64,000 nt of DNA, from contig NZ_JASBQQ010000003.1 in the NCBI RefSeq assembly GCF_029961185.1, positions 186,001 to 250,000 on the forward strand, in the 5' to 3' direction. The DNA is from Albidovulum aestuarii. GTDB taxonomy: Bacteria > Pseudomonadota > Alphaproteobacteria > Rhodobacterales > Rhodobacteraceae. The notes below the pieces were generated by a model that had not been told where the DNA came from, ran no database searches, and was given only the letters and a program-made list of their open reading frames with translations. How positions within the stretch are numbered: the first letter of the stretch is position 1; each line of letters opens with the position of its first letter. Positions 1 through 7,827 of the stretch are shown here, piece after piece. The position numbers and the translations under genes are program-made.

Positions 1-33
1 GGTCCACCCCGCCCGACTCTCATGCCGGGCCAT
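1..33 (-). CDS. Possible 5' end of next Tad gene (cpaE expected), cut by window edge
   Basis: An ATG on the minus strand opens a frame (M-A-R-H-E-S-R-A-G-W-T) that stays open to the window edge. In Rhodobacterales Tad loci the gene after the OmpA lipoprotein is usually cpaE, a ParA-like pilus-localisation ATPase, which is the only reason for suggesting that name. Eleven residues cannot identify a family and the upstream Shine-Dalgarno is weak, so this is an expectation from gene order rather than a recognition. Confidence 0.25.
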   Translation of the reverse strand, partial: MARHESRAGWT

Positions 34-125
34 TACTTTCAGGTTCAGAAACTCCCCGATAATGGTGGCAAGATTTGGGCTAAAAGATCGTAATTATGCG
101 TTCAATGGAGACGATCAAAAGAATT

Positions 126-153
126 GGGCGGCCTTTGTTGCCAAAGACCGCCC
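126..153 (-). terminator. Hairpin terminator/attenuator downstream of the OmpA lipoprotein gene
   Basis: A 12-bp stem with a 4-nt loop. The single C/A mismatch on the plus strand becomes a G-U wobble in minus-strand RNA, so the structure is complete only in the transcript of the pilus genes. It is followed on the minus strand by AATTCTTTT. It would end or attenuate transcription between the secretin/OmpA genes and whatever lies left of the window. Confidence 0.55.
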
Positions 154-178
154 AAAGTTGGAAACAATTCTGAGGTAC

Positions 179-850
179 TTAACCGCCGGTTGCGGCACCT
201 GATGAACCAGACACATCTGCCTGGGTGTGCGGCGGCTGTGCGCTCGTGACATATTCGCGCCAAATCACCGCCGCGTATTTACCGTTCAGCAATGCCGGGT
301 TTTTCTCAACAAATCCCGATACTTCTGTAACGGTGCGGCGGTTACGGCGTTCTTCGGTCTGGACGTAGACCAGAGGCTGCGTTTCGCCAAACGAGGCGAC
401 CGCCTCAAGCCGCGAGCGGCTGATGCCCTGGCTGGAGAGGAACGCGACAACCGCGTTTGCGCGCCGCAGGCCCAAGGACTTGTTGTAAGCATTGCTGCCG
501 ACAAGGTCGGTATGTCCGTAGACACGGAACCGGATTTCCGGGAATTGCCGGATCCAGTTTGCCTGCTGCATCAGGGCTGCCTGTGCCTCGCCATCCAGCC
601 TTGCGCTGTCGAAGGCAAAGTTGACGGTGTTCGGCACGTCCGAAGCAAATCGACGGGTCAAGTCCATGACATAGGACCGTTCACCGGACTGAACGAGCGT
701 GTTGTTCATCGTCGAATTGCCGAAATCACCCGTTTCGATTTCGGAACCTGCCTCGGAATAGAAGGCGCGGGCGATATTGGTTTCCTTCGAACAGCCCGCC
801 AATCCTGCAAGGCCGACCGAGAGAAGGAGAAGGCTTATGTGCTTTTGCAT
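179..850 (-). CDS. OmpA-family lipoprotein of the Tad/Flp pilus locus (CpaD position)
   Basis: Predicted outer-membrane lipoprotein of 223 residues. A signal sequence ends in the lipobox L-A-G-C with the acylated Cys at residue 20. The C-terminal half carries an OmpA peptidoglycan-binding domain, starting near residue 76 (VNFAFDSARL) with the GHTD...N..L...RA signature around 111-130. It lies 4 bp after the secretin gene, the place where enterobacterial and Caulobacter-type loci encode CpaD. In Rhodobacterales Tad loci an OmpA-like lipoprotein commonly takes this position, and it probably anchors or pilots the secretin to the cell wall. The role in pilus assembly is inferred from position; the lipoprotein and OmpA calls are direct. 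Confidence 0.88.
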   Translation of the reverse strand: MQKHISLLLLSVGLAGLAGCSKETNIARAFYSEAGSEIETGDFGNSTMNNTLVQSGERSYVMDLTRRFASDVPNTVNFAFDSARLDGEAQAALMQQANWIRQFPEIRFRVYGHTDLVGSNAYNKSLGLRRANAVVAFLSSQGISRSRLEAVASFGETQPLVYVQTEERRNRRTVTEVSGFVEKNPALLNGKYAAVIWREYVTSAQPPHTQADVSGSSGAATGG

Positions 851-854
851 CGTC

Positions 855-2258
855 TTACTCCATCACGTAGCCGTAGGAACCGGAATAGTCCTGCTTGGCG
901 ACCTCGCCAACAGCGCCTTTTCCGCTGCTGGAGGCCGTTTTGCCAAAGAGGAACAGCTCGGCTTCTGAAGGCGGTCTGACACGATCCGTAGGCAATGCCA
1001 GAGCTTCGCCGCGGGTCGGGCTTACCAGATGGGGTGTGACGATGATCACAAGTTCCGACTGGTTGCGTTTGTAGTCCGCGCTGCGGAACAGTGCCCCGAG
1101 GACAGGCAGGTCACCCAGCCAAGGCACCTGACTGTTCAGGTCCCTGAAATCGTCCTGCAGCAAGCCAGCGATGGCAAAGCTTTCACCATCGCGCATCTCG
1201 ACGGTTGTTTCCGCTTCGCGCCGGCTGAATGTAGGCAGGTTGATATCGCCCAAGTCGAACGTCTGAGTGGTGTCGATGGCTGATACGGCCGTGTTGATCA
1301 TCAGGTTAATCACGTCGCCGTCGACAACCCGTGGGGTGAACGCCAACTCCACGCCGAAAGGTTTATATTCGACAGTGACCTGATTGTCTTCAGATGACAC
1401 TGGAATAGGCACTTCGCCACCAGCGAGGAAGTATGCTTCCTGACCTGAGAGCGTCGTCAGGTTGGGTTCAGACAACGTTCTGACAAGACCCTTCGATTCA
1501 AGGGCCTCAAGCAACACATCAAACTCGAAACTGCCCAAGGTGAAACCGACCGTGGCCTGACCGATTGCTGTCGCCGACAAGGCGAGATCGGTCGCTCCGC
1601 CCCCGCCCGGCACAAGGAAACCACTGCCGAGACCGGTGGACGCATTCAGATCCGAGGTCGAACCGCCGGCAGTGAGACCGCCATTGAGTGCCTTGGAAAC
1701 CGAGCGGCTCATTTCAGCAATGCGGACCTTCAGCATGACCTGCTGAACGCCTCCGACCATCATCAGGTTGGAAACCCGATCAGGCGCGTAACGCTGAGCC
1801 AGATCAAGTGCGCGGTCGAGTTTCATCGTCGATGAAACCGTACCTGACAGAACGATGCCGTCATTTGCGGTGCGGACCTCGATCTGCTCGCCCGGCAGGA
1901 TCTGCTGGAGGCGTTCCTTGAATTCCGCCACGTCGAGCGAGACCTGAACGTCCACATTGGTGATGAGACGGCCATCCGGTGCAAGCAGGGTCAGCGTCGT
2001 GCGACCCGGCGCCTTGCCGAGAATATAGATCGATTTGTCAGACAGAGTGGAGATATCCGCAATGCCCGGGTTGGCGATCGAAAGTTCTGCAAATGGTTCG
2101 TCCGCTTCAACAACGACAGCGCGGTTCATCGGTACTGAAAGCGCGCTCGACACGGAACCCGTAACAATCTTAAGGGTTTCCGCATTGGCGGCTGGAATGG
2201 CGGTCATGGTGAGCGAAGCGCCCAACATCCCTGCCGATACTACTGTTCTTATATACAT
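855..2258 (-). CDS. cpaC: Flp pilus secretin RcpA/CpaC
   Basis: Outer-membrane secretin channel of the Tad (type IVb) pilus, about 467 residues from the chosen start. That start gives a clean signal peptide (MYIRTVVSAGMLGAS... cut after A-N-A) and a GGAAAGG ribosome site; an upstream in-frame ATG at 2351 would add 31 residues that look like leader sequence. An N-terminal pilus-assembly domain is followed by a BON-like segment (about 105-160), then the secretin core with the VRTLSEPNLTTLSGQEA motif and the closing VPWLGDLPVLGALFRS...ELVIIVTP signature typical of T2SS/T3SS/Tad secretins. Flanked by cpaB and the OmpA lipoprotein gene in the same direction. Confidence 0.93.
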   Translation of the reverse strand: MYIRTVVSAGMLGASLTMTAIPAANAETLKIVTGSVSSALSVPMNRAVVVEADEPFAELSIANPGIADISTLSDKSIYILGKAPGRTTLTLLAPDGRLITNVDVQVSLDVAEFKERLQQILPGEQIEVRTANDGIVLSGTVSSTMKLDRALDLAQRYAPDRVSNLMMVGGVQQVMLKVRIAEMSRSVSKALNGGLTAGGSTSDLNASTGLGSGFLVPGGGGATDLALSATAIGQATVGFTLGSFEFDVLLEALESKGLVRTLSEPNLTTLSGQEAYFLAGGEVPIPVSSEDNQVTVEYKPFGVELAFTPRVVDGDVINLMINTAVSAIDTTQTFDLGDINLPTFSRREAETTVEMRDGESFAIAGLLQDDFRDLNSQVPWLGDLPVLGALFRSADYKRNQSELVIIVTPHLVSPTRGEALALPTDRVRPPSEAELFLFGKTASSSGKGAVGEVAKQDYSGSYGYVME

Positions 2259-2471
2259 GTGACCTGCCTTTCCGATCACGCCTCTAGGAAGGGTTATTTG
2301 TACCCAATTGCCGCCAGAATGCGTGACGTGGCGTTTTATTGCAATAATCAACTGTTTGCGCAGGTCTCTTTATGTGGACCATGAGCAACACTAGGAAGTG
2401 GTTGCGACAAAAGATTGCGCCGACCACCATATGAAGTGGTCGGCGCGGATGATGCTGGAAGGTGGAACGGG

Positions 2472-3344
2472 TCAGTTCGTGCAGGGGATTTCCACCTCGA
2501 CCACTTCTCCACCCTTATTGGTGCGAATGGTGCAGGGCTTCTTTTCCTCTACGACTTCTTCCGGCGCGGCCTCGACAATACCGAGAAGCGCGTTGCGGTT
2601 GATCTCGACCACGCCCACCTCAGCACTGTCGCCGGTTCCAACCAGCGAGAGCGTGAGACGGCCCGTTCGCTGCGCCAGAGCGAAGGCCGCAACCTGCTGC
2701 GGTGTCGCTTCGATGGTCACAGTTTCGGCGATCATAGTCTCTTCGCTGCGATCGGCATCGGCACTCTGGTTTATGGCAATAAGCCGCACCGCTTCGTCGA
2801 TTAGTTTGGTCACGTCTTGACCGCCGATCGTACCGCTCCAATAGACATCCACGCGATCACCTGGCCGCAAAAAGCCCGACACGCCCGAGGTCACGTCCAC
2901 ATTGATGGTGAAGGCACGCATGCCGGCGGAGAGGTTCGCGTTGATGCCCGCATCGATGCCCGGTTCGGTAATCTTTGCGCCAAGGATCGGTTCAAACGGT
3001 TCGTAGCTGCGCAGGGCAGCACGCGGCCGGGTTTCACCTTCCCAAAAGACCGGCAGGATCGACTTGTCACCACTCTGAGGAGCAACAACGGTGTTGAACG
3101 CCCCCGCCGGAACCTTGTCGGCCTGCCACCTGATGATTTCAAGGTCGTCGCGGGTGAACCGGTCACCATATTTCATCGGCCTCTTGGCCACGACGACATT
3201 TACCAGCGGGGTCGCACGCGCCTGTTCCGCCGCAAGTCGGTCACGTTCGGCCTGTGTCTGTTCGATGAAGCCCTGGGCCATGTAAACGGCGAAACTCGCC
3301 AGCGCGATGCCGACGACCAAAACCAAACCAAATACCAACCGCAT
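2472..3344 (-). CDS. cpaB: Flp pilus assembly protein CpaB/RcpC
   Basis: Inner-membrane/periplasmic Tad assembly factor of 290 residues. One N-terminal transmembrane helix (about 4-25) is followed by a coiled Q/E/R-rich stretch, an SAF-type domain (about 47-120, VNVVVAKRPMKYGDRFTRDD...) and the RcpC C-terminal domain with 'SGFLRPGDRVDVYWSG'. The tail holds two cysteines (PCTIRTN... and EIPCTN) that could form a disulfide. It follows the pilin genes and precedes the secretin, the normal Tad order, although no prepilin peptidase gene (cpaA/tadV) lies between them here. Confidence 0.92.
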   Translation of the reverse strand: MRLVFGLVLVVGIALASFAVYMAQGFIEQTQAERDRLAAEQARATPLVNVVVAKRPMKYGDRFTRDDLEIIRWQADKVPAGAFNTVVAPQSGDKSILPVFWEGETRPRAALRSYEPFEPILGAKITEPGIDAGINANLSAGMRAFTINVDVTSGVSGFLRPGDRVDVYWSGTIGGQDVTKLIDEAVRLIAINQSADADRSEETMIAETVTIEATPQQVAAFALAQRTGRLTLSLVGTGDSAEVGVVEINRNALLGIVEAAPEEVVEEKKPCTIRTNKGGEVVEVEIPCTN

Positions 3345-3585
3345 GGCGCGTCCTTTCGTAGATTAGGCAACAGTCCCCATGGCGCAGCCAACGGGTTTGC
3401 CGCCTCCTTATCGCGGAATATCGGAATGGAATACGGCGAAATGGTGGTCAAAGCGAGCCCGGGTAGTGGAATCTTGCCGGTTTGAGAAACATTCAGCCGA
3501 TACCGTGCTCCGAATGCCGTTCGGCGCCCCGGAGGGACGCCGTAACGCAGCCGTTCAGCAGGCAGCGCGATCAGTGATCCGCAAT

Positions 3586-3783
3586 TCAGAACGTGGTGGT
3601 GATCGTCGCGGCCGAAAGATGGTCTTCGACCTGCTGACCGATACTGGTCATGTTGCCGCGAAGACCGGCCATCGCAATGCCAACCAATGCGCAGACAGCT
3701 GCGGTCAAAACAACCCAGTCTACGGTTACGGCGCCGGATTCTTCTGCGCGGAACCGTGAAAATAACCTCATGACTTTCATCAT
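3586..3783 (-). CDS. Flp-like type IVb pilin (third copy, divergent)
   Basis: A 65-residue pilin-like protein: a basic N-terminus (MMKVMRLFSRFRAEE), a processing-site-like S-G-AVTVDW, a hydrophobic helix (about 21-42) and a short tail ending in TITTTF. Either of two adjacent ATGs could be the start; GGAG sits 4 nt before the first and 7 nt before the second. It shares the AVTVDWVVLTAAV core and TI(S/T)TTF end with the two upstream duplicated copies, but the rest differs. The motif is a variant of the Flp G/XXXXEY signature (Asp-Trp in place of Glu-Tyr/Phe). Role as minor pilin or Flp subunit is inferred from size, topology and the cpaB neighbour. Confidence 0.75.
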   Translation of the reverse strand: MMKVMRLFSRFRAEESGAVTVDWVVLTAAVCALVGIAMAGLRGNMTSIGQQVEDHLSAATITTTF

Positions 3784-3953
3784 TCGCTCCGTTCTTTACC
3801 GGGCCAATTCCGCCGGTGCGTAAAAGCCCATGACTTTTTGTCTTCCCTGATAGCCAGCTAACGCCCGCAAGATGGCACGATTGCGGCACATGTCGTTCAT
3901 TTTCGCGCGATGGACGTTCCGATTGGAAACGACGCGTTTCCGATTCGTAAACG

Positions 3954-3979
3954 AAAAAGCCGCGCCTCATGGGCGCGGC
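3954..3979 (-). terminator. Rho-independent terminator after pilin copy 1
   Basis: 8-bp GC stem GCCGCGCC/GGCGCGGC with a 5-nt loop, followed on the minus strand by TTTTT. It lies about 25 nt after the pilin stop codon. Confidence 0.9.
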
Positions 3980-4004
3980 TTCTACGTGACTATTCGGCCA
4001 GGTC

Positions 4005-4196
4005 TTAGAACGTGGTCGAGATCGTCTGCTTGGAAAGGTAGCTGTTGATTTCGCCGGTGAGTTTGCCGGTGCCCTTCTTGACGGCGGCGAGCGCGGCAAC
4101 GCCGAGGCCGACGACAGCAGCGGTCAGCACGACCCAGTCAACGGTCACAGCGCCGTCTTCTTCGTTATGGAACTTCTTAAGCTTGAACAGTTTCAT
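4005..4196 (-). CDS. Flp-like type IVb pilin, duplicated copy 1
   Basis: A 63-residue protein with basic N-terminus (MKLFKLKKFHNEED), a G/AVTVDW cleavage-like site, one long hydrophobic helix (about 21-41) and the C-terminal TISTTF. Start supported by GGAGAG 6 nt upstream. Identical in protein and DNA to the copy 579 bp upstream. Each copy has its own terminator, so these pilins can be made as short abundant monocistronic messages, separate from the assembly genes. The Glu+5/Tyr+6 pair of classical Flp prepilins is Asp-Trp here. Assigned as structural pilin by size, motif and context. Confidence 0.82.
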   Translation of the reverse strand: MKLFKLKKFHNEEDGAVTVDWVVLTAAVVGLGVAALAAVKKGTGKLTGEINSYLSKQTISTTF

Positions 4197-4208
4197 TTTT
4201 CTCTCCGT

Positions 4209-4528
4209 TTGGTTCGCTCTTCAGGTTCATCCGCGAACCGTGTTGTAAGTCGGAGGGCCATTGCCAGTTCCCGACACCGTCGCGGCGTAAGGGTTTTTTG
4301 CCTGCGAATCGTGACCCAACTAGGGCGACGACAGTACATTTCCGTGCTTTTATGACTGACTTCGTAAACAGCCGATCGGGAATGTTTCTGATTTCGGATC
4401 AATCGGAGCGGGAGTTGCGAAGACCGTTCAGGTTGAAATCACGCCCTCGAGCAGGACCCGTACTGTTGCAGGAAATACGTATCACCCAGCTTCGCTGTTA
4501 CTAAGGCCCGGTGCGGTACGTTTGGGTC
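4209..4528. other. Unique spacer between the two pilin duplicates
   Basis: About 320 bp without a credible gene. It must contain the promoter of pilin copy 1 because copy 2 ends in a strong terminator just upstream. It looks visibly less GC-rich than its surroundings; no clear operator or dyad was recognised. Confidence 0.5.
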
Positions 4529-4532
4529 AACG

Positions 4533-4558
4533 AAAAAGCCGCGCCTCATGGGCGCGGC
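4533..4558 (-). terminator. Rho-independent terminator after pilin copy 2
   Basis: Same GCCGCGCC hairpin plus T-run on the minus strand as in copy 1. Confidence 0.9.
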
Positions 4559-4583
4559 TTCTACGTGACTATTCGGCCAGGTC

Positions 4584-4775
4584 TTAGAACGTGGTCGAGA
4601 TCGTCTGCTTGGAAAGGTAGCTGTTGATTTCGCCGGTGAGTTTGCCGGTGCCCTTCTTGACGGCGGCGAGCGCGGCAACGCCGAGGCCGACGACAGCAGC
4701 GGTCAGCACGACCCAGTCAACGGTCACAGCGCCGTCTTCTTCGTTATGGAACTTCTTAAGCTTGAACAGTTTCAT
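4584..4775 (-). CDS. Flp-like type IVb pilin, duplicated copy 2
   Basis: Protein identical to the other 63-residue pilin. The start is placed at MKLFKLKKF because GGAGAG lies 6 nt upstream and the pilin-type basic leader begins there; an in-frame ATG 78 bp further upstream would add a sequence absent from the duplicate. This is the promoter-proximal pilin gene of the locus. Its own promoter lies in a unique upstream region that is not shared with the other copy, so the two identical proteins could be expressed under different conditions. Confidence 0.82.
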   Translation of the reverse strand: MKLFKLKKFHNEEDGAVTVDWVVLTAAVVGLGVAALAAVKKGTGKLTGEINSYLSKQTISTTF

Positions 4776-4787
4776 TTTTCTCTCCGT

Positions 4788-5105
4788 AATTTTCGCCCGT
4801 TTCACATCCGCGGCCAGTCTGTTGTTGTGGCTCTTTTGCCAGTCCCAGACCAACGCGGGATGGGCATATCTGGCTGTTCAAACGTGGCAGGAGTTGGGCA
4901 GCCTTCGTACATTTTATAGTTGCCTTAACGTTTTTGCGTTTGGAGGCGTTTTCCGGTGTTTTTCTGGGTTTCTGCGTGATCAAACCCGTGCCCGCCGACC
5001 CTATTGTTGTTGCCTAAAGGACGATTCGATTCTGAAACACCGGAGCGTGACCTCTAAAGACTGGCTCTCGGACGCGGATTCTGAGAAAAAGGGCGCGCAA
5101 AAAGA
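4788..5105. other. Divergent intergenic region, pilin / lytic transglycosylase
   Basis: About 318 bp between divergent genes, comparatively AT-rich (for example ACATTTTATAGTTGCC). It must hold the promoters in both directions. No terminator, clear dyad or credible small gene was seen. Confidence 0.5.
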
Positions 5106-5993
5106 GTGGTCAGGCAGATGAGCAGCATGATGCAGGGCATCGTTTCGAGGGTGCTGCCGTGGTGCGTAGCGGTGGTGCTCGCGGCAGGAATGGCTGCGGC
5201 GGAGGAACCGCCAGCGGGCTATCCTGACTTTACCTTCAAGCGTATCGGTGCACCGAAGGCGAGCGCGGGAAAGCGCATCACCGTTCAGATCGACCCAGCG
5301 GAACAGGCACGTCGGCTTGCCGCCGGGCCGCTGCCGCCTGCGGAAAAACCGATCCCGCATGGAGGAGCTGCTCCGGGGCTTCGCCCGTCGGCGCCAGCAT
5401 CGCCATCCAAGTATGACTGGTACTGGGAAACCGTGTCACCTGCCTTGGCGGATGCGGACGGGCGGTTCCCCAAGGCCGTTGCGGCGCTAGTACAGGGGCC
5501 GGGCGGCACGGCTGTTCCTTCTCCGCGTTTGCAACATCTGCAGGATATCGCGACCGTCCACGGCACCGAGATATTGAAGGCGACGATCGGAACTGATGTC
5601 TCGCCAGCGCTGGTCCTGGCTGTCATAGGCATAGAAAGCGCGGGCCGGTCCAATGCCGTGTCGTCGGCGGGCGCGGTCGGCCTCATGCAGCTTATTCCGG
5701 CCACGGCGGATCGGTTCGGCGTGTCAGACAGTTCCGATCCGGTGCAGAATATCAAAGGGGGCGTCGCCTACCTCGACTGGCTGATGAAAGAGTTCAACCG
5801 AGATCCCCTTATGGTGCTGGCGGCCTATAACGCGGGCGAGAATGCCGTGAAATCGAATGGCGGCGTGCCGCCCTATGCCGAAACGCGGGCCTATGTCCCA
5901 AAAGTGCTGGCCGCCTGGACCGTGGCGCGGGGGCTTTGCGTGACGCCGCCGGAACTGGTGACCGACGGTTGTGTATTCGCCGTGAAAGGATGA
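5106..5993 (+). CDS. Lytic transglycosylase, SLT (GH23-like) domain
   Basis: Periplasmic peptidoglycan-cleaving enzyme of about 295 residues. N-terminal signal peptide (GIVSRVLPWCVAVVLAAGMAAA), a proline-rich linker, then a C-terminal SLT domain: catalytic Glu in 'AVIGIESAGRSNAVS', followed by 'GAVGLMQLIPATA' and 'VLAAYNAGENAV'. The start is uncertain: GTG at 5106 and ATGs at 5118, 5127 and 5130 are in frame and all leave the signal peptide intact. Divergent from the pilus locus, so a role in opening the wall for pilus or secretion machinery is possible, though general cell-wall turnover is equally compatible. Confidence 0.9.
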   Translation: MVRQMSSMMQGIVSRVLPWCVAVVLAAGMAAAEEPPAGYPDFTFKRIGAPKASAGKRITVQIDPAEQARRLAAGPLPPAEKPIPHGGAAPGLRPSAPASPSKYDWYWETVSPALADADGRFPKAVAALVQGPGGTAVPSPRLQHLQDIATVHGTEILKATIGTDVSPALVLAVIGIESAGRSNAVSSAGAVGLMQLIPATADRFGVSDSSDPVQNIKGGVAYLDWLMKEFNRDPLMVLAAYNAGENAVKSNGGVPPYAETRAYVPKVLAAWTVARGLCVTPPELVTDGCVFAVKG

Positions 5994-6003
5994 GTTTCCC
6001 CAG

Positions 6004-7437
6004 ATGACGGAAGTTAAGCCGCTCGTCCTCGATGTCGATGGGACGTTCCTGAGGACAGACATGCTCTTCGAAACCTTCTGGGCGGGGTTGGGGCGTGATC
6101 CGGTCGCCACGCTACGGGCCGCGGCCTTGTATTTCCGCGATCCGGCGCGGCTGAAATCCGAACTTGTCGCGATCGCACCCATTCGCACCGATCTTCTGCC
6201 GGTCAATCCCGAGATCGCCGATCTGGCTTTGCAGTCGCGCATGGCGGGTCGCGAAGTTGTTCTGGCCTCGGCCTCCGACAAGCGCCTCGTCGAACAACTC
6301 GCGGCCGATTATGGCCTGTCGGACCAGATTTTTGCATCCGATGGTAAAATCAACCTGAAGGGGAAGAAGAAGGCCGAGACTTTGGTGGCGGCCTATGGCG
6401 CAAGGGGATTCGACTATGCCGGAGATTCGGCGGTCGATCTGCCGGTCTGGGAACAGTCGGAAAATGCCCTCGTCGTCGGAGGTGTCGCATCGGCCCGTGA
6501 ACTTACGGCGCGAGGGCACAACGTCGTCGAGATGCCGGGCGGATGGTGCTGGCGGGCACTTTTCAAAGCTCTGCGGCCCCATCAATGGGTCAAGAACGTG
6601 CTTCTGGTTCTCGCGATGATCGCGGCGCACCGCTTCGATCTGGAAACCCTGGTGCCGATTCTCTGGGGTATCGTCGCGTTTTCCGCCGCAGCCTCCTCTA
6701 TATATATCGTCAACGATCTGCTCGATCTGGAAGCAGACCGCCTGCATCCGACGAAATGCCGCCGCCCGTTTGCCAGTGGTGATGTGCCCATCGTGGTCGG
6801 CATGGCCACGTTCGGCCTGCTTGCCGTTCTGGCGCTCGGTGTTGCCGTGTCGCTGAACTGGGCATTCTTCGGGGTTGTTGTCCTTTATATGATCACGTCG
6901 CTGGCCTATTCGCTGAAGCTTAAACGAATGCGCTGGGTCGATGTGGCAACTCTTGCGGCGCTCTATACGATCAGGGTCGTTGCCGGCGCGGCGGCGGGCG
7001 AGGTCGATGTCTCCGTCTATATGCTGATCTTCATCTTCCCGATCTTCATTACGCTCGGCTGCGTGAAGCGGCTGACCGAACTTACGCTTGCCACCAATGA
7101 TGATCCGCTGCCCGGACGCGGCTATGGCCGCAAGGACCGGAGCGATCTTCTCAATGTCGCGGGGCTCGGTATCTTCGGGGCGCTCCTGATCTTCTTCCTC
7201 TATTCGGTCAGCGAACAGGGGCAGGAGCTTTACCCGACCACATGGCTTCTCTGGGTTGCGATGATCCCGATGGCAGTCTGGCTGATCCGCATGGTTCTGC
7301 TCGGCTGGCTCGGCAAACAGGATTACGACCCGATCGTCTTCGCGATGCGCGACAAGTTCGGCATCGGCCTTTTAATGATCACGCTGTCGCTGATGTTCTG
7401 GGCGGCCGGCCTCTGGTCTCAGTGGTTCGGCGGCTGA
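6004..7437 (+). CDS. HAD phosphatase - UbiA prenyltransferase fusion (DPPR-synthase-like)
   Basis: A 477-residue two-domain protein. Residues 1-175 form a HAD-type phosphatase-like domain with nucleophile motif DVDGT (10-14), 'LASASD' (87-92) and 'YAGDSAVDLPVW' (138-149). Residues 185-477 form a multi-spanning UbiA-superfamily prenyltransferase with both Asp-rich motifs, the first being NDLLDLEADRLHPTK (237-251). The DRxHPxK form is characteristic of the decaprenyl-phosphate phosphoribosyltransferase branch rather than quinone or heme biosynthesis. It probably transfers a sugar phosphate to a polyprenyl phosphate and dephosphorylates the product, supplying a lipid-linked pentose for cell-surface glycans. 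Follows the transglycosylase gene by 10 bp, likely co-transcribed. Confidence 0.85.
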   Translation: MTEVKPLVLDVDGTFLRTDMLFETFWAGLGRDPVATLRAAALYFRDPARLKSELVAIAPIRTDLLPVNPEIADLALQSRMAGREVVLASASDKRLVEQLAADYGLSDQIFASDGKINLKGKKKAETLVAAYGARGFDYAGDSAVDLPVWEQSENALVVGGVASARELTARGHNVVEMPGGWCWRALFKALRPHQWVKNVLLVLAMIAAHRFDLETLVPILWGIVAFSAAASSIYIVNDLLDLEADRLHPTKCRRPFASGDVPIVVGMATFGLLAVLALGVAVSLNWAFFGVVVLYMITSLAYSLKLKRMRWVDVATLAALYTIRVVAGAAAGEVDVSVYMLIFIFPIFITLGCVKRLTELTLATNDDPLPGRGYGRKDRSDLLNVAGLGIFGALLIFFLYSVSEQGQELYPTTWLLWVAMIPMAVWLIRMVLLGWLGKQDYDPIVFAMRDKFGIGLLMITLSLMFWAAGLWSQWFGG

Positions 7438-7440
7438 GCC

Positions 7441-7677
7441 TCAGCCCTTCGGCTTCAGCCGATAGACGCCTTCCGGCAGGTTGAGCGCGGCGGCCAGTTC
7501 GCGCACCTGCGCCATCGACATCACGATCTTGCAAACCTCGTCCCTGCGCGCATCGTATTGCTCGATCGTGACGCATTCGGCAAAGCCCTGAATGGTCACA
7601 TCCTCTTCCAGATGCGTGCTGCCCTCATCGACGAGGGTAATGACGGTAGCGTCGAAATCGTGCTCGATGGTGAACAT
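7441..7677 (-). CDS. Conserved hypothetical protein, 78 aa
   Basis: Small acidic soluble protein without signal peptide or membrane helix; predicted beta-rich N-terminal half (FTIEHDFDATVITLVDEG) followed by a helix. I do not recognise the family. It is convergent with the HAD-UbiA gene (3-bp gap) and divergent from the M48 lipoprotein gene. The codon usage looks native and the frame is clean, but the coding call rests only on that. Confidence 0.55.
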   Translation of the reverse strand: MFTIEHDFDATVITLVDEGSTHLEEDVTIQGFAECVTIEQYDARRDEVCKIVMSMAQVRELAAALNLPEGVYRLKPKG

Positions 7678-7827
7678 GGGATCACACTAGCGCGGGGCGC
7701 AGGCAGGCTCAATGGCCCCCAAGCTATCACGACCCGGAGAGGTGGTTGGGTGCCCCTTCCGTCGGGTACGGTGGAGCGTTATCCTGAGGCAGGCGGATCG
7801 ACGCAGTCAAAGGGCCCGGAGAGGCAC

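Larger units (their letters stand above)
3950..4208. repeat. Direct repeat copy 1 (259 bp, holds pilin gene plus terminator)
   Basis: Reads identically, base for base, to 4529-4787 and covers a whole pilin gene, its Shine-Dalgarno and its terminator. The match stops abruptly on both sides (A/C on the left, T/A on the right). Confidence 0.95.
4529..4787. repeat. Direct repeat copy 2 (259 bp)
   Basis: Exact counterpart of the repeat at 3950-4208. Perfect identity at silent sites implies a very recent duplication or continuing gene conversion. Confidence 0.95.

Noticed and set aside
4439-4678. Minus-strand frame shared by both pilin duplicates (RRAPANSPAKSTATFPSRR type)
   Set aside because: It occurs twice only because the DNA is duplicated; it is an out-of-frame reading of the pilin gene and its terminator.
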